Below are positions 1-11,296 of a DNA stretch of 64,000 nucleotides, piece by piece (position 1 is the stretch's first letter; every line of letters begins with the position of its first letter). The translations under genes were made by a program, and so were the position numbers. Source of the DNA: Pseudomonadota bacterium (GTDB lineage: Bacteria > Pseudomonadota > Gammaproteobacteria > Steroidobacterales > Steroidobacteraceae); the NCBI GenBank assembly GCA_021787615.1, contig JAJYLP010000002.1, positions 41,716 through 105,715 on the forward strand, given 5' to 3'. The notes beneath the pieces are model-generated. The model ran no database searches and had not been told where the DNA came from. It saw only the letters and a list, made by a program, of their open reading frames with translations.

Positions 1-190
1 TGCGCCGGCTGGCCCGCCGGGCGATCCAATCAAACTGCCTCGCACAGGTGCGCGATGAACGCGTGGACTGCGGTCCGCGCCTGGGCCGGCGCGAACTCGC
101 GCAGCGGGCGCTGCGGGCTGCATCCGGCGAGAGCGGCGCAGGCGAGCCGCGCGAGCCGCGCGAGCCGCGCGCCGCGTCTACGGTTTGCGG

Positions 191-763
191 TCACGCCCAC
201 TCGGGCGCGTTGCCGGGCTTCCACTTGATGCTGCAGCCGATGCTGGCGGTCTGCGCGCCGATCGGACGGCCGGCGAGCAGCGCATCGACCGCATCGCGCA
301 GCTCATTGCCGGTGACCGGAGTCTTGTTGCCGGGCGAGCTGGCATCGAAGCGCCCGCGGTATGCGAGCCGCCGATTGCCGTCGAAGAGGAAGAAGTCCGG
401 CGTGCAGATCGCCTCGTAGGCGCGTGCCGTGCGCTGCGTGGCATCGATCAGATAGGGAAATGGAAAACCCTTCTCGGCAGCGACCCGTGCCATGTGCTCG
501 GGCGCATCGTCGAGGTAGGCGTTCGAGTCGTTGGGATTGATCGCTGCGACCGCCAGACCCTTCGGGCCGTACTCACGCGCGAACGCGACGAACCCGTCGA
601 GCACGTGCTTCACGTACGGGCAGTGATTGCAGAGAAAGGCGATGAGCAGCGCACGCGAGCCGCTGAAGGACTCGAGGCTCCAGAGCTTGCCCGCCGGATC
701 GGGCAGGGAGAACTCGGGCGCCGGCGTGCCGAGCGGCAGCATGCGGGAGTGTCGGGCGACCAT
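191..763 (-). CDS. Thioredoxin-like (AhpC/TSA-type) redox protein
   Basis: A 190-residue thioredoxin-fold protein, probably a cytoplasmic thiol peroxidase or thiol-disulfide reductase; the substrate cannot be told. The N-terminal part has the AhpC/TSA layout (GTPAPEFSLPD near residue 12), and a CNHC active site sits at Cys45/Cys48, followed by PYVKH. The ATG at 763 was chosen because a perfect AAGGAGG lies 5 nt before it; the frame stays open further upstream but overlaps the aldolase. It is the last gene of a minus-strand run (ABC ATPase, permease, aldolase, this gene), 19 nt after ltaE. There is no signal peptide. The family is common next to unrelated metabolic genes, so the neighbours say little about its role. 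Confidence 0.85.
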   Translation of the reverse strand: MVARHSRMLPLGTPAPEFSLPDPAGKLWSLESFSGSRALLIAFLCNHCPYVKHVLDGFVAFAREYGPKGLAVAAINPNDSNAYLDDAPEHMARVAAEKGFPFPYLIDATQRTARAYEAICTPDFFLFDGNRRLAYRGRFDASSPGNKTPVTGNELRDAVDALLAGRPIGAQTASIGCSIKWKPGNAPEWA

Positions 764-782
764 GATGACCTCCTTCGCATCC

Positions 783-1820
783 TCAGTGTTCGGGCAGTCT
801 CGCGAGCGCGGCGCACAGCGCCTCGACGTGGGTCTCATTCTGATCCCAGGCGGCCACGAGGCGCGCCGTGCCCGCGCTCTCGGCGCCCCAGTCGTAGAAC
901 TCGAAGCCCGCCGCGCGCAGAACGCGCTTGCCCTCGGTGCCGAGCTGCACGAACACCTCGTTCGCTTCGACCGGTGCGATGAGCCGCCGCCCAGCCGCCG
1001 CGCCGATGCGGCGGGCGAGCCCATTGGCGCGCGTCGCGTTGCGCCGCCACAGGTCGTTCTCGAGGTAGGCCAGCAGCTGCGCCGCGACGAAGCGGGATTT
1101 CGAGAGCAGATGCCCGGCGCGCTTGCGCCGCAGCTCGAAGTCCCGCACCAGGCTCGTGTCGAAGAACACCACGGCTTCCGCCGCGAGCGCCCCGTTCTTG
1201 GTGGCGCCGAGGGACAGCACGTCGATGCCCGCTCGCCAGGTGACATCGCCCGGATGGCAGTCGAGGAAGGTCACCGCATTGGCGAAGCGCGCGCCATCCA
1301 TGTGCACCTTGAGGCCGTGTGCATGCGCGACCTTGCACAGCCGCGCGAGCTCATCGGGCCGGTAGGCCGCGCCGAGCTCGCTCGCCTGGCTCACCGAGAC
1401 CGCCGCCGGCTGCACGGTGTGCACGGAGACCGGGTGCGAGTCGAGCGCCGCGGCGAGCGTTTCGGCGGTGAGTTTCGCGTGCTCACCCTCGAGCAGCATC
1501 AGCTGCGCGCCGCCGGTGTAGAACGCCGGTGCCCCGCACTCGTCGCAGGCGATGTGCGCCTCGTGGTGGGCAAAGACGGCCCCGTAGGGCGGGGCCAGCG
1601 TTGCGAGCGAGAGCGCGTTGGCCGCAGTGCCGGTGGCCACGGCGAAGGCGCGCAGCGGCGTGCCGAAGAACGCCTCGAGTGCCGCATCGAGGCGGGCGGT
1701 CCACGGATCGTCTCCGTAGGCGACCTCCAGCCCGTGATTCGCCGCAGCCAGCGCCGCGAGCATCTCGGGGCAGGCGGTGGCCGTGTTGTCGCTCATGAAG
1801 CGCATGGTCTGCTTGATCAT
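783..1820 (-). CDS. ltaE: Low-specificity L-threonine aldolase
   Basis: PLP-dependent fold-type I enzyme that cleaves L-threonine or L-allo-threonine to glycine and acetaldehyde. The protein is about 345 residues, the family's normal size. It opens with the typical MRFMSDNTA, has a VATGTAANAL phosphate-binding segment, HMDGARFANA near the middle (PLP-ring Asp), and SLGATKNG, whose Lys is the expected Schiff-base residue near position 210. The start at 1820 has an AGGGGA about 10 nt upstream. An in-frame ATG at 1847 would overlap the permease gene by 13 nt. It lies just behind the ABC-2 permease on the same strand and is probably co-transcribed, though no functional link is obvious. Confidence 0.93.
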   Translation of the reverse strand: MIKQTMRFMSDNTATACPEMLAALAAANHGLEVAYGDDPWTARLDAALEAFFGTPLRAFAVATGTAANALSLATLAPPYGAVFAHHEAHIACDECGAPAFYTGGAQLMLLEGEHAKLTAETLAAALDSHPVSVHTVQPAAVSVSQASELGAAYRPDELARLCKVAHAHGLKVHMDGARFANAVTFLDCHPGDVTWRAGIDVLSLGATKNGALAAEAVVFFDTSLVRDFELRRKRAGHLLSKSRFVAAQLLAYLENDLWRRNATRANGLARRIGAAAGRRLIAPVEANEVFVQLGTEGKRVLRAAGFEFYDWGAESAGTARLVAAWDQNETHVEALCAALARLPEH

Positions 1821-1834
1821 GTGCGTATTGTCCC

Positions 1835-2839
1835 CTAAATCCTCCATTTGAACGACCAGGCGCCGAATCCGAGAAACACCAGCGTCACGAGCGCGAGGTA
1901 GATGAGGTTCGGGGCGACCGCGCCGATGCCCGCCCCGTAGAGCATCACCTCACGGGCGGCGTGCAGGAATTGCGTCAGCGGCAGCGCATCGGCCGCCCAC
2001 TGCACCCATTTGGGCGAGCCGGCGAGCGAGAACCACACTCCCGAGAGCAGCATCATCGGCCAGGTGAGCAGATTCAGCAGGCCGTTGACCAGCTCCTCGC
2101 TTGCGAAGCGCGCCGCGACGGTCAGGCCGAGCGCGATCATCGAGAGCGCCCCGAGCACGGTGATCAGCAGCAGCAGGGCAATGCTGCCGGCGCTGTGGAA
2201 ATGAATCATCGTCGCGATGACCAGGTACAGCCCCGTCGTGACGATCAGGATGATGGTCAGGCGCGAGAGCACCTGGGCGCTCAGGAACTCGAATGCGGAC
2301 AGAGGCGTGGCATGCAGGCGCTTGAGGAAGCCGCTCTGGCGGTAGCGCAGCACCACGTAGCCGACGCCGAACAGGCAGCTGAACATGACGTTCATCCCGA
2401 GGATCCCGGGGAAGAGCCAGTCGAGGTAGGGCACCGCTTTGCCGCTGACCGGCAGGCGCAGGGCGTGCGGGTCGGCCGCGAGCAGCAGCTTCTCGGTGAT
2501 GTAGCCCTTGGGCGAGTCGGTGTTGACCCAGTAGCGCGGCGGCGCGCCCGGCTCAAGGAGCAGGTCAATGCGCTGGTGGCGCACCTCGTGCAGTCCCGCG
2601 GCGGCGCTCGGCACCGCCAGGAATTGTACGTAGCGGGTATGGAAGAACGCATCCGCGCGCGCCGCGGCCGCACTGCCCACCACGCCCACCTTGAACAGCG
2701 GCCGCGGCGGGCCGCCGAATATGAAACCCATCCCGACGATGATCGACAGCGGCAGCAGCAGCGTGAACACCAGCGTGCCGCGGTCGCGGATGAACTCGAG
2801 GTTGCGGGCGTGCCAGACCGAGAGCAGGCGGCGCATCAT
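1835..2839 (-). CDS. ABC-2 type transporter permease
   Basis: Inner-membrane half of an ABC-2 exporter, 334 residues. A cytoplasmic N-terminus (SVWHARNLEFIRDRGT) leads into a first membrane helix (FTLLLPLSIIVGMGFIFG). A large external loop of about 100 residues follows, then five more hydrophobic segments from about residue 145 to the end. This is the classic 1+5 arrangement of drug or polymer exporters. Its start overlaps the stop of the ATPase gene by 4 nt, so the two are translationally coupled and should form one transporter. The cargo is unknown; such pairs handle antibiotics, lipids or haem-like molecules in different bacteria. Confidence 0.88.
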   Translation of the reverse strand: MMRRLLSVWHARNLEFIRDRGTLVFTLLLPLSIIVGMGFIFGGPPRPLFKVGVVGSAAAARADAFFHTRYVQFLAVPSAAAGLHEVRHQRIDLLLEPGAPPRYWVNTDSPKGYITEKLLLAADPHALRLPVSGKAVPYLDWLFPGILGMNVMFSCLFGVGYVVLRYRQSGFLKRLHATPLSAFEFLSAQVLSRLTIILIVTTGLYLVIATMIHFHSAGSIALLLLITVLGALSMIALGLTVAARFASEELVNGLLNLLTWPMMLLSGVWFSLAGSPKWVQWAADALPLTQFLHAAREVMLYGAGIGAVAPNLIYLALVTLVFLGFGAWSFKWRI

Positions 2840-3723
2840 GCGCGCAGCTCCCGGCCGGTGAGCTCGAGGAACAGGTCCTCGAGATTCGCGGGGCGGATAC
2901 GCAGGTTCTTCAGCGGCACCTCGGCGTCGATCAGCGTGCGCAGCGTGGCGTCCAGATCGTCCGTGGTGATCTCGACCCGATCATCGGCGTCGATCCGCTG
3001 CAGCGGCAGCTGGCGCGCGCCGTCCGGGAAGTCCGCGCGCGGCAGCTCGAGCAGCACCGCCGCGAAGTGCTCGCGCAGCAGCGCTCGCGGGGCGCCCTGG
3101 GCGATGATGCGGCCGCGGTCGACGATGGCGACCTCATCGCACAGCAGCTCCGCCTCCTCCATGTAATGGGTGGTGAGGATGATGGTCTTGCGCTGCGCCT
3201 TGATCGACTCGACCAGCGCCCAGAAGTTGCGCCGCGCCTGCGGATCGAGCCCGGTGGTCGGCTCATCGAGGAACAGCACCGCCGGGTCGTTCACCAGCGC
3301 GATTGCGAGCAGCAGCCGCTGCAGCTGCCCGCCGGAGAGCTTGCGGTTGTCCCGCTCGGCGAGCGCCTCGAGCGAGCAGAGCTTGAGCAGCTCATCGATG
3401 TCGCGCCCGTGCGCGTAGAGCCCGTGGAACATCGCCAGACTCTGTCGCACGGTGAGGAAGTTCTGCAGCGCCGTCGCCTGAAAGAGAATGCCCGCCGCCT
3501 CGCGGAAGCGCTCCCCGAGTGGCTCACCGCGGTAGCGCACCTCGCCGGCGGTCGGCGTGAGGATCCCTTCCATGATCTCGATGGTGGTGGTCTTGCCCGC
3601 CCCGTTCGGACCGAGCAGTCCGAAGCACATCCCCTCCGGCACGCTGAAGGAGATCCCGTTCACGGCCGTCACGCCCGGGTATTGCTTCAGGAGTTCGCGG
3701 ACTTCGAGAATCGGTGCGCGCAT
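2836..3723 (-). CDS. ABC transporter ATP-binding protein
   Basis: ATPase partner of the ABC-2 permease downstream, 295 residues from the start chosen here. Walker A is GPNGAGKTT (38-46), the signature LSGGQ is at 129-133, Walker B is VLFLDEP (149-155) and the switch His is H186. The roughly 75-residue C-terminal extension after the core is typical of the DrrA/CcmA exporter group. The frame stays open far upstream, but only from about residue 1 (MRAPILEVREL) does it look like the family. No strong ribosome binding site is visible there, and MLHSATTRYAM 28 nt further up is an alternative start. First gene of a minus-strand operon that ends with ltaE and the redoxin. Confidence 0.9.
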   Translation of the reverse strand: MRAPILEVRELLKQYPGVTAVNGISFSVPEGMCFGLLGPNGAGKTTTIEIMEGILTPTAGEVRYRGEPLGERFREAAGILFQATALQNFLTVRQSLAMFHGLYAHGRDIDELLKLCSLEALAERDNRKLSGGQLQRLLLAIALVNDPAVLFLDEPTTGLDPQARRNFWALVESIKAQRKTIILTTHYMEEAELLCDEVAIVDRGRIIAQGAPRALLREHFAAVLLELPRADFPDGARQLPLQRIDADDRVEITTDDLDATLRTLIDAEVPLKNLRIRPANLEDLFLELTGRELRA

Positions 3724-3849
3724 CGCGTATCGGGTCGTTGCTGAATGGAGCATCGTAGCCGATCGCGGGCAGGCGCGTCTGCCCGGTACGCCGCTCTGGC
3801 GCGCTGGTAGAATGAAGCCGGTTACGGTGTGGCGCGCGGCGGAGCTGAT

Positions 3850-4599
3850 GTGATTTCCGAAGGGGCGGCAGTGCAGTTGCCGCTTTGGTCCGAGCAGGAT
3901 GTGACGTGGAGCGTTCGCGAGAGCGAGCGCGCGCGGCGCATGGTCGTGCGCGTGTTTCACTCCGGGCGGGTGGAAGTGGTCGTGCCGGTGAGGACCCCGC
4001 CGCGGCTGATCGCGACGTTTCTCGAGCGGCACCGGCAATGGATCGAGCGCAAGCGCGCCGAGGCGCGCCGCACGGCGGTCGCGCCCGAGCCGTTTCCACC
4101 CGCGGGCATCGATCTGCCCGCCTGCGCCGAGCGCTGGCGGGTGCACCTGGCCGGCGGCATCGGCCGGCTGCGCCTCGCAAGCGGCGAGGGGCTGATCACC
4201 GTCCGGGGCGATGCCGCGGATCGTGCGGCGCTGCGCCAAGCGCTGCGTCACTGGCTGCTCGAGCGGGCGCGCGAAGTGCTCGAGCCGGCCCTTGCGGACT
4301 GCGCGCGAGAGTTTGGCTTCAGCTACCAGCAGATGGTGATCCGCCGCCAGCGCACGCGCTGGGGCAGCTGCTCGGTGCGCGGCACCATCAGCTTGAATGC
4401 CTGCCTGCTGTTCCTGCCGCCGCCCGTGGTGCGTTACCTCCTGATCCACGAGCTCGCGCACACGCGCCACATGAATCACTCCCGCCGCTTCTGGCAGTGC
4501 GTGGCGAGCTTCTGTCCGGAGTACCAGCGGCTCGATCGCCTGCTCATCGAGGGCTGGCGCAGCGTGCCGGCGTGGGTGTTCGGCGACGGCGAGCCATGA
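3850..4599 (+). CDS. YgjP-like (DUF45, WLM/SprT-type) metallopeptidase-fold protein
   Basis: A 249-residue protein of the YgjP/DUF45 family. Family hallmarks are RTRWGSCS near residue 170 and the zinc-binding HELAH at 200-204, with a further His in NHSRRFW. Members resemble zinc peptidases; E. coli YgjP has been linked to UTP pyrophosphatase activity, so the annotation is open. I chose the GTG at 3850 because GGAG lies 5 nt upstream; an in-frame GTG at 3829 would add seven residues. A TAGAAT box at 3808-3813 could be the -10 element. Its stop overlaps the kynA start (ATGA), so the two genes are coupled, though no shared pathway is apparent. Confidence 0.85.
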   Translation: MISEGAAVQLPLWSEQDVTWSVRESERARRMVVRVFHSGRVEVVVPVRTPPRLIATFLERHRQWIERKRAEARRTAVAPEPFPPAGIDLPACAERWRVHLAGGIGRLRLASGEGLITVRGDAADRAALRQALRHWLLERAREVLEPALADCAREFGFSYQQMVIRRQRTRWGSCSVRGTISLNACLLFLPPPVVRYLLIHELAHTRHMNHSRRFWQCVASFCPEYQRLDRLLIEGWRSVPAWVFGDGEP

Positions 4600-5453
4600 G
4601 AGCGCGCCGCCCCGCCAAGAGCGAGCGCGTTGACCTCAAGGGCGAGGCGATCCATTGGGATCTCGGTGGCTCGCTCTCCTACGGGCAGTACCTGCAGCTC
4701 GACAAGGTGCTCGGGGCGCAGAAGCCGCTCACGGGCGAGCGCGACGAGATGCTGTTCATCATCGTCCACCAGGCCTCGGAGCTGTGGATGCGGCTGATGC
4801 TGGACGAGCTCGGCGGCGTGCTCGAGTGCGTGCGCCGCGATGAGCTTGCGCCATCGTTCAAGCGCCTGACGCGCATCTCCTCGGTGCAGTCGCAGCTGCT
4901 CTCGGCCTGGGAAGTGCTCTCGACGCTCACCCCGGCGGATTACTCAGCGTTCCGCAACGCGCTCGGACGCGCCTCGGGCTTTCAGTCGTATCAGTACCGG
5001 CAGCTCGAATTCCTGCTCGGCAACAAGAACGCCGAGATGATCGAGGTGCATCGGCGTGATGCGGCGGTGTACGCGCGCCTCGAGCGCGTCCTCACGGCGC
5101 CGTCACTGTACGATGAGGCGCTCAGGCTCCTCAGCCGCCGCGGCTACGGCGTTCCCGAGGAGTGCCTCAACAGGGACTTCAGCGAGCCGTACCGCCCGAG
5201 CAAACAAGTCGCCGGCGCCTGGCTCGGCGTGTACCACAACGCCGAGAAGGACTGGGATCTCTACGAGCTCGCCGAGCGGCTGATCGACCTCGATTACAAG
5301 TTCCAGCTCTGGCGCTTCCATCACCTGAAGACCGTCGAGCGCATCATCGGCTACAAGAGCGGCACGGGCGGCACCGGCGGGGTGTCCTATCTTGCCAAGG
5401 CGCTCGAGCTGAAGTTCTTCCCCGAGCTCTGGCAGGTGCGCACCTCGATGTAA
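4596..5453 (+). CDS. kynA: Tryptophan 2,3-dioxygenase
   Basis: Haem-dependent enzyme that opens the indole ring of L-tryptophan to N-formylkynurenine, the first step of the kynurenine route. It has 285 residues, the normal bacterial length. Visible hallmarks are LFIIVHQASELWMRL (distal His and substrate pocket), the central QSYQYRQLEFLLG, and RFHHLKTVERIIGYKSGTGGTGG near the C-terminus, which carries the proximal haem His and the substrate-carboxylate loop. The ATG at 4596 overlaps the upstream stop by 4 nt. No kynureninase or kynurenine formamidase lies in the window, so the rest of the pathway must be elsewhere. Convergent with the HAD gene. Confidence 0.96.
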   Translation: MRARRPAKSERVDLKGEAIHWDLGGSLSYGQYLQLDKVLGAQKPLTGERDEMLFIIVHQASELWMRLMLDELGGVLECVRRDELAPSFKRLTRISSVQSQLLSAWEVLSTLTPADYSAFRNALGRASGFQSYQYRQLEFLLGNKNAEMIEVHRRDAAVYARLERVLTAPSLYDEALRLLSRRGYGVPEECLNRDFSEPYRPSKQVAGAWLGVYHNAEKDWDLYELAERLIDLDYKFQLWRFHHLKTVERIIGYKSGTGGTGGVSYLAKALELKFFPELWQVRTSM

Positions 5454-5467
5454 GGCCGCGTGGCGAC

Positions 5468-6112
5468 TCAGCGCCAGCGCACGCAGTCGATGCCGGCGAG
5501 CCGCGCCGCGCGCCGTGCGCGGGCGCCGCCGTTGACCAGGACGCCGTGCTCGACGAGCGCGAGGTGCGCGATGTCGGACAGGGAGTTACCGTAGGCGCTC
5601 GCCTCGCCGGGCAACCGCTCGCGCAGCTGGCGCAGGCAGCGGACTTTTTCCTCGCCCCGCCGGTTCGAGGTGGCGAGGCGCCCGTCGAGCCGCTCCCCGC
5701 GCCAGCGCACGCCGGTGCAGATCGACTCGCCAAAGCCAAGCGCCCGGGCGATCGCCGGCACGTACAGGTCGGGGCTCGCGCTCATCAGCACCAGATGATC
5801 GCCGGCTCGCGCGTGTGCCGCGATGCTCTCTCTGGCATCGGCGAACGTTCCGCGCGCGAGCAGCCGGCTGACGAAGCACTCCGTCCAGCGCTCAAGGTCC
5901 TGGCGCCTCACGCGGCCGAGCGCCGAGCGCATCAGCGCCGCCTTGAGCGTGCCGCGCCCGCAGATCCCGAGCCCGAACCCGAGCAGCGCCGGAACCACCC
6001 CCAGCGCGCGCGGCATGCGCCAGGGATGGCGCAGCAGGAAGCCGCACACGTAGGGGGCGAGAGTGTCGTGGCGGGTGATCGTTCCGTCGAGATCGAAGAC
6101 CGCGAGCCGCAT
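5468..6112 (-). CDS. HAD-superfamily IB phosphatase
   Basis: 214-residue HAD hydrolase of subfamily IB (SerB/PSP-like). Motif I is FDLDGT with the nucleophile Asp7 and general acid Asp9, motif II is LMSAS near residue 113, and motif IV is YGNSLSDIAHL near 175. The order and spacing match small-molecule phosphatases such as phosphoserine or phosphoethanolamine phosphatases. The helical cap of about 80 residues between motifs I and II would decide the substrate and I cannot read it. No operon partner: it converges with kynA and sits 71 nt downstream of acnA on the same strand, so it may be read through from there. Confidence 0.88.
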   Translation of the reverse strand: MRLAVFDLDGTITRHDTLAPYVCGFLLRHPWRMPRALGVVPALLGFGLGICGRGTLKAALMRSALGRVRRQDLERWTECFVSRLLARGTFADARESIAAHARAGDHLVLMSASPDLYVPAIARALGFGESICTGVRWRGERLDGRLATSNRRGEEKVRCLRQLRERLPGEASAYGNSLSDIAHLALVEHGVLVNGGARARRAARLAGIDCVRWR

Positions 6113-6183
6113 GCGCCTGAACCGCAGAGGGCTGCCGGGAGCGCACTGCCGGGCCGGGCAGGCACCGCGCTCCCGGCGGCCGA

Positions 6184-8874
<2,691 letters not shown>

Positions 8875-8990
8875 GAGTGGAGCTCTCCGGGAGGGCGAGA
8901 AAAAGGCGGCGCGGATTATAGTCGCTCTCACGGCCGCCCGCTGAGTGTCGCCCGCACGCGAGGCGCGCGGCCGCAATTCCTAATACAAAT

Positions 8991-10088
8991 TCAGGCCGGT
9001 CCGGTTCCGGTCGCGCGGGCCACGGATTCGATCACGCCGCCTCCGAGGCAGCGCTCGCCCTCGTACACCACGGCGTACTGGCCGGGCGTGACCGCCCGCT
9101 GCGGCCGCTCGAACACGATCCGGGCCGCCCCGTCCGGGAGCGGCTCGAGCCTCGCGCGCTGGTCGGCCTGGCGGTAGCGCACCTTGACGGTGCAGGCGAA
9201 GGGCTCGGCGCGCGGGCGCGAGAGCCAGTGCAGCGGGCCGGTGGTGAGCGCGGCGCCGAGGAGCAGAGGATGATCTTGTCCCTGCACGACGATGAGCGCA
9301 TTGCGCCCGGGGTCCTTGGCCGCCACGTACCAGGGGAGCTCCGGCCGCCGCGGGCGCCCGCCGATGTTGAGCCCGGTGCGCTGACCGAGGGTATAGAAGG
9401 CGAGCCCGCGATGCTCACCGAGCGCCTCGCCGTCGTCGCTCTCGATCGGGCCGGGCCGCTGCTCGAGAAATCGGCCGAGGAACTCGCGGAACGGGCGCTC
9501 GCCGATGAAGCAGATCCCGGTGCTGTCGGGCTTGTCGAACACCGGCAGACCCGCTGCGCGCGCGCGCGCGCGCACCTCGGATTTCTCGAGTTCGCCGATC
9601 GGCATCAGCGTGCGCGCCAGCTCGCGCCGCTCGACGGCGTGCAGGAAATAGCTCTGGTCCTTGGCCGCATCGCGCGCCTTGTGCAGCTCCGGGCCCCCGG
9701 CGCCGCTGAGGAGGCGCGCATAGTGTCCGGTGGCGAAGTACTCCGCCCCGAGACGCTCGGCATAGCGCAGCGCCACGCCGAATTTGATCTCGCGGTTGCA
9801 TAGCACATCGGGATTGGGGGTGCGCCCGGCGCGGTGCTCGGAGAGGAAATGCTCAAAGACGCGCTCGCGGTACTCGGCCGCGAAGCTCACGCGGTGCAGC
9901 GGGATGCCGAGCTCTTGGGCCACCGCGCGCGCGTCCTGAAAGTCCTCGGCGGCCGTGCAGTATCCGTCCTCGTCCTCTTCCCAGTTGCTCATGAACAGAC
10001 CCTGCACCTCCCAGCCCTGTTCCTGCAGGCACAGCGCGGCGACCGCCGAGTCGACACCGCCCGAGAGGCCGACGATGGCGCGCTTCAT
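8991..10088 (-). CDS. mnmA: tRNA-specific 2-thiouridylase
   Basis: Installs the 2-thio group on U34 of tRNA-Lys, -Glu and -Gln, using sulfur relayed from a cysteine desulfurase. It has 365 residues. The PP-loop SGGVDS is at 9-14. The catalytic cysteine pair is Cys97 (PDVLCNRE) and Cys193 (STGICFIG), and GHYAR lies near 121. The C-terminal beta-barrel ends in the usual GGGVIE. Its ATG overlaps the stop of the Nudix gene (ATGA), an arrangement common in gammaproteobacteria, where nudJ, mnmA and purB are neighbours; here the 193-residue unknown protein lies between nudJ and purB. Confidence 0.97.
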   Translation of the reverse strand: MKRAIVGLSGGVDSAVAALCLQEQGWEVQGLFMSNWEEDEDGYCTAAEDFQDARAVAQELGIPLHRVSFAAEYRERVFEHFLSEHRAGRTPNPDVLCNREIKFGVALRYAERLGAEYFATGHYARLLSGAGGPELHKARDAAKDQSYFLHAVERRELARTLMPIGELEKSEVRARARAAGLPVFDKPDSTGICFIGERPFREFLGRFLEQRPGPIESDDGEALGEHRGLAFYTLGQRTGLNIGGRPRRPELPWYVAAKDPGRNALIVVQGQDHPLLLGAALTTGPLHWLSRPRAEPFACTVKVRYRQADQRARLEPLPDGAARIVFERPQRAVTPGQYAVVYEGERCLGGGVIESVARATGTGPA

Positions 10089-10564
10089 ACTTCCTCGGCG
10101 GGCACGGCGAGCGCCCCGTCGAATTGCAGTTGCGCGATCGGCTCGAGCGGCACGCGCACGCCGGCGAGGTAATCCTCGAGGCAGCGCAGCACGAGCGGGC
10201 TGCGCAGCTTCTCGTGCCGCGCACGAATCTCATTCGGCGTCAGCCAGCGTGCGGCCACGATGCCGCTGTCGAGTTTCTGGTGCGCCTGGTGATCGCTCAC
10301 GGTGCCGGTGAAGGTGAAGCGCTTGTAGAGTCGCTGCGTGCGCGGGTGGCGCCACAGGTACACCCCGAGCAGCCGCTCGGGGGTGAACTTCCAGGCGCTC
10401 TCCTCGCGCACCTCGCGCACGACCGCCTCGAGGAGCGTCTCGCCGCGCTCCAGGTGACCGGCCGGCTGATTGAGCACGAGCCGCCCGTCGATGTTCTCCT
10501 CGACGAGCAGGAAGCGGCCCTCGGCCTCGGCGAGCGCCGCCACGGTGATCTCGGGGATGGACAT
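10085..10564 (-). CDS. nudJ: Nudix hydrolase, phosphatase NudJ type
   Basis: 159-residue Nudix enzyme of the NudJ type, which removes phosphate from HMP-pyrophosphate and nucleoside tri/diphosphates. The Nudix box runs GHLERGETLLEAVVREVREES around residues 36-57, with the REVREE core intact. It is preceded by NQPAGHLE and followed by GVYLWRHP, as in NudJ. The frame is open about 190 nt further upstream, but family similarity starts at MSIPEITVAA. A perfect TATAAT lies exactly 6 nt before this ATG on the coding strand, so the transcript may begin at the start codon itself. Coupled to mnmA by a 4-nt overlap, a conserved pairing in gammaproteobacteria. Confidence 0.92.
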   Translation of the reverse strand: MSIPEITVAALAEAEGRFLLVEENIDGRLVLNQPAGHLERGETLLEAVVREVREESAWKFTPERLLGVYLWRHPRTQRLYKRFTFTGTVSDHQAHQKLDSGIVAARWLTPNEIRARHEKLRSPLVLRCLEDYLAGVRVPLEPIAQLQFDGALAVPAEEV

Positions 10565-10570
10565 GGGCGG

Positions 10571-10576
10571 ATTATA
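10571..10576 (-). promoter_or_regulatory. -10 box for nudJ-mnmA, possible leaderless start
   Basis: TATAAT on the minus strand, ending 6 nt before the nudJ ATG. With the usual distance from -10 box to transcription start, the first base of the mRNA would be the A of the start codon. The -35 position (CTGAGC, spacing 17) is weak and falls at the end of the preceding gene. Seen in sequence; leaderless transcription is inferred. Confidence 0.5.
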
Positions 10577-10595
10577 TCCGCCCGGGTGCCGCGGC

Positions 10596-11177
10596 TCAGG
10601 CGGGGCGCGCGAGGCGCAGGCTCTCCGGCGGCGTGCAGGTGTCCCAGAGCTGGTCGAACTCGTGCAGGTATAGCCGCGCCACCGGCGCGTTGTCGAGATC
10701 GGCGATGCCGTCCCAGCAGTCGGCCCGCAGCCGGTACATGATGGCGCGCTCATCGGCGATCAGATAGGCGCAGTGCGGCGCACCGTTGCGCGCCGGGAGG
10801 TTGCGCACATCGATGCAGCTCGAGAGGCGCCGTGCCATGGCGAGGAAGCGGTGACCATCGGCGCTCGAGCGCCCCGGCTCACCGATCAGCACGCGCACCT
10901 TGGCGAAGGGGCGCGCGAGCACCAAGCGCTTGACCACCTCGAGAAACTCGCTCTGATCGTACAGCTCTGGCTCGAGGTTCGGTGTGTAGATCGACAGCAG
11001 CCGCTGGGCCCGGGCGGCGACCTGATTCACCGCGGTGCGCGCCTCGTTGAGCGAGATCAGCACCGTCAGCGCCTCGAGGTTGCAGGTGTCCTCGCAGGGG
11101 TCGGACTCCGGCGCGTAGCGCGCATGCGCCAGCCCCGCGAGCACGTTGTATTCGGCGATCTCGACACCTGGAGACAT
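10596..11177 (-). CDS. Conserved protein of unknown function, possible phospholipase D-like fold
   Basis: 193 residues, no confident family name. It reads like a real protein: normal codon use, no low-complexity stretches and a balanced composition. A segment rich in SIYTPNLEPELYD, then VLIGEP and FLAMARRLSS, resembles the C-terminal half of small gammaproteobacterial proteins with a degenerate phospholipase D fold (a helix-strand repeat without the HKD motif), sometimes fused to acetyltransferases; I hold this loosely. The N-terminus (SPGVEIAEYNVLAGLAHARYA) is acidic. It sits between purB and nudJ on the same strand, with a structured leader upstream. No signal peptide or membrane segment. 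Confidence 0.7.
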   Translation of the reverse strand: MSPGVEIAEYNVLAGLAHARYAPESDPCEDTCNLEALTVLISLNEARTAVNQVAARAQRLLSIYTPNLEPELYDQSEFLEVVKRLVLARPFAKVRVLIGEPGRSSADGHRFLAMARRLSSCIDVRNLPARNGAPHCAYLIADERAIMYRLRADCWDGIADLDNAPVARLYLHEFDQLWDTCTPPESLRLARPA

Positions 11178-11179
11178 TG

Positions 11180-11223
11180 TTGCGGTCCGTCAACCACGTC
11201 TGCTGCGCAGACAGCGACCGCAA
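11180..11223. repeat. Nested inverted repeat in the leader upstream of the 193-aa gene
   Basis: Outer arms TTGCGGTC (11180-11187) and GACCGCAA (11216-11223) are perfectly complementary. Inside them GTCTGC and GCAGAC (11198-11203 and 11207-11212) form a second perfect stem with a 3-nt loop. On the minus strand the structure sits directly before the ATG at 11177, so it could be an operator or an mRNA hairpin near the ribosome binding region. Confidence 0.5.
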
Positions 11224-11267
11224 TTTTAGAGAAACCGGGGCACCGCACCGTGCCGAGCCGGTCACAG

Positions 11268-11294
11268 AATCGCCCGCGTGCGCCGCGGGCGATT
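11268..11294 (-). terminator. Hairpin just after purB
   Basis: A perfect 11-bp stem (AATCGCCCGCG and its complement) with a 5-nt loop lies 2 nt past the purB stop codon. It is very GC-rich, but no clear run of U follows on the minus strand, so it is either a weak intrinsic terminator or an mRNA 3'-end stabiliser. Confidence 0.5.
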
Positions 11295-11296
11295 TG

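Noticed and set aside
30..224. A 64-codon frame on the minus strand at the left edge
   Set aside because: Its Arg/Ala-rich sequence comes from a tandem GCGAGCCGC repeat (about 142-170), and it overlaps the end of the redoxin gene; no gene is supported.
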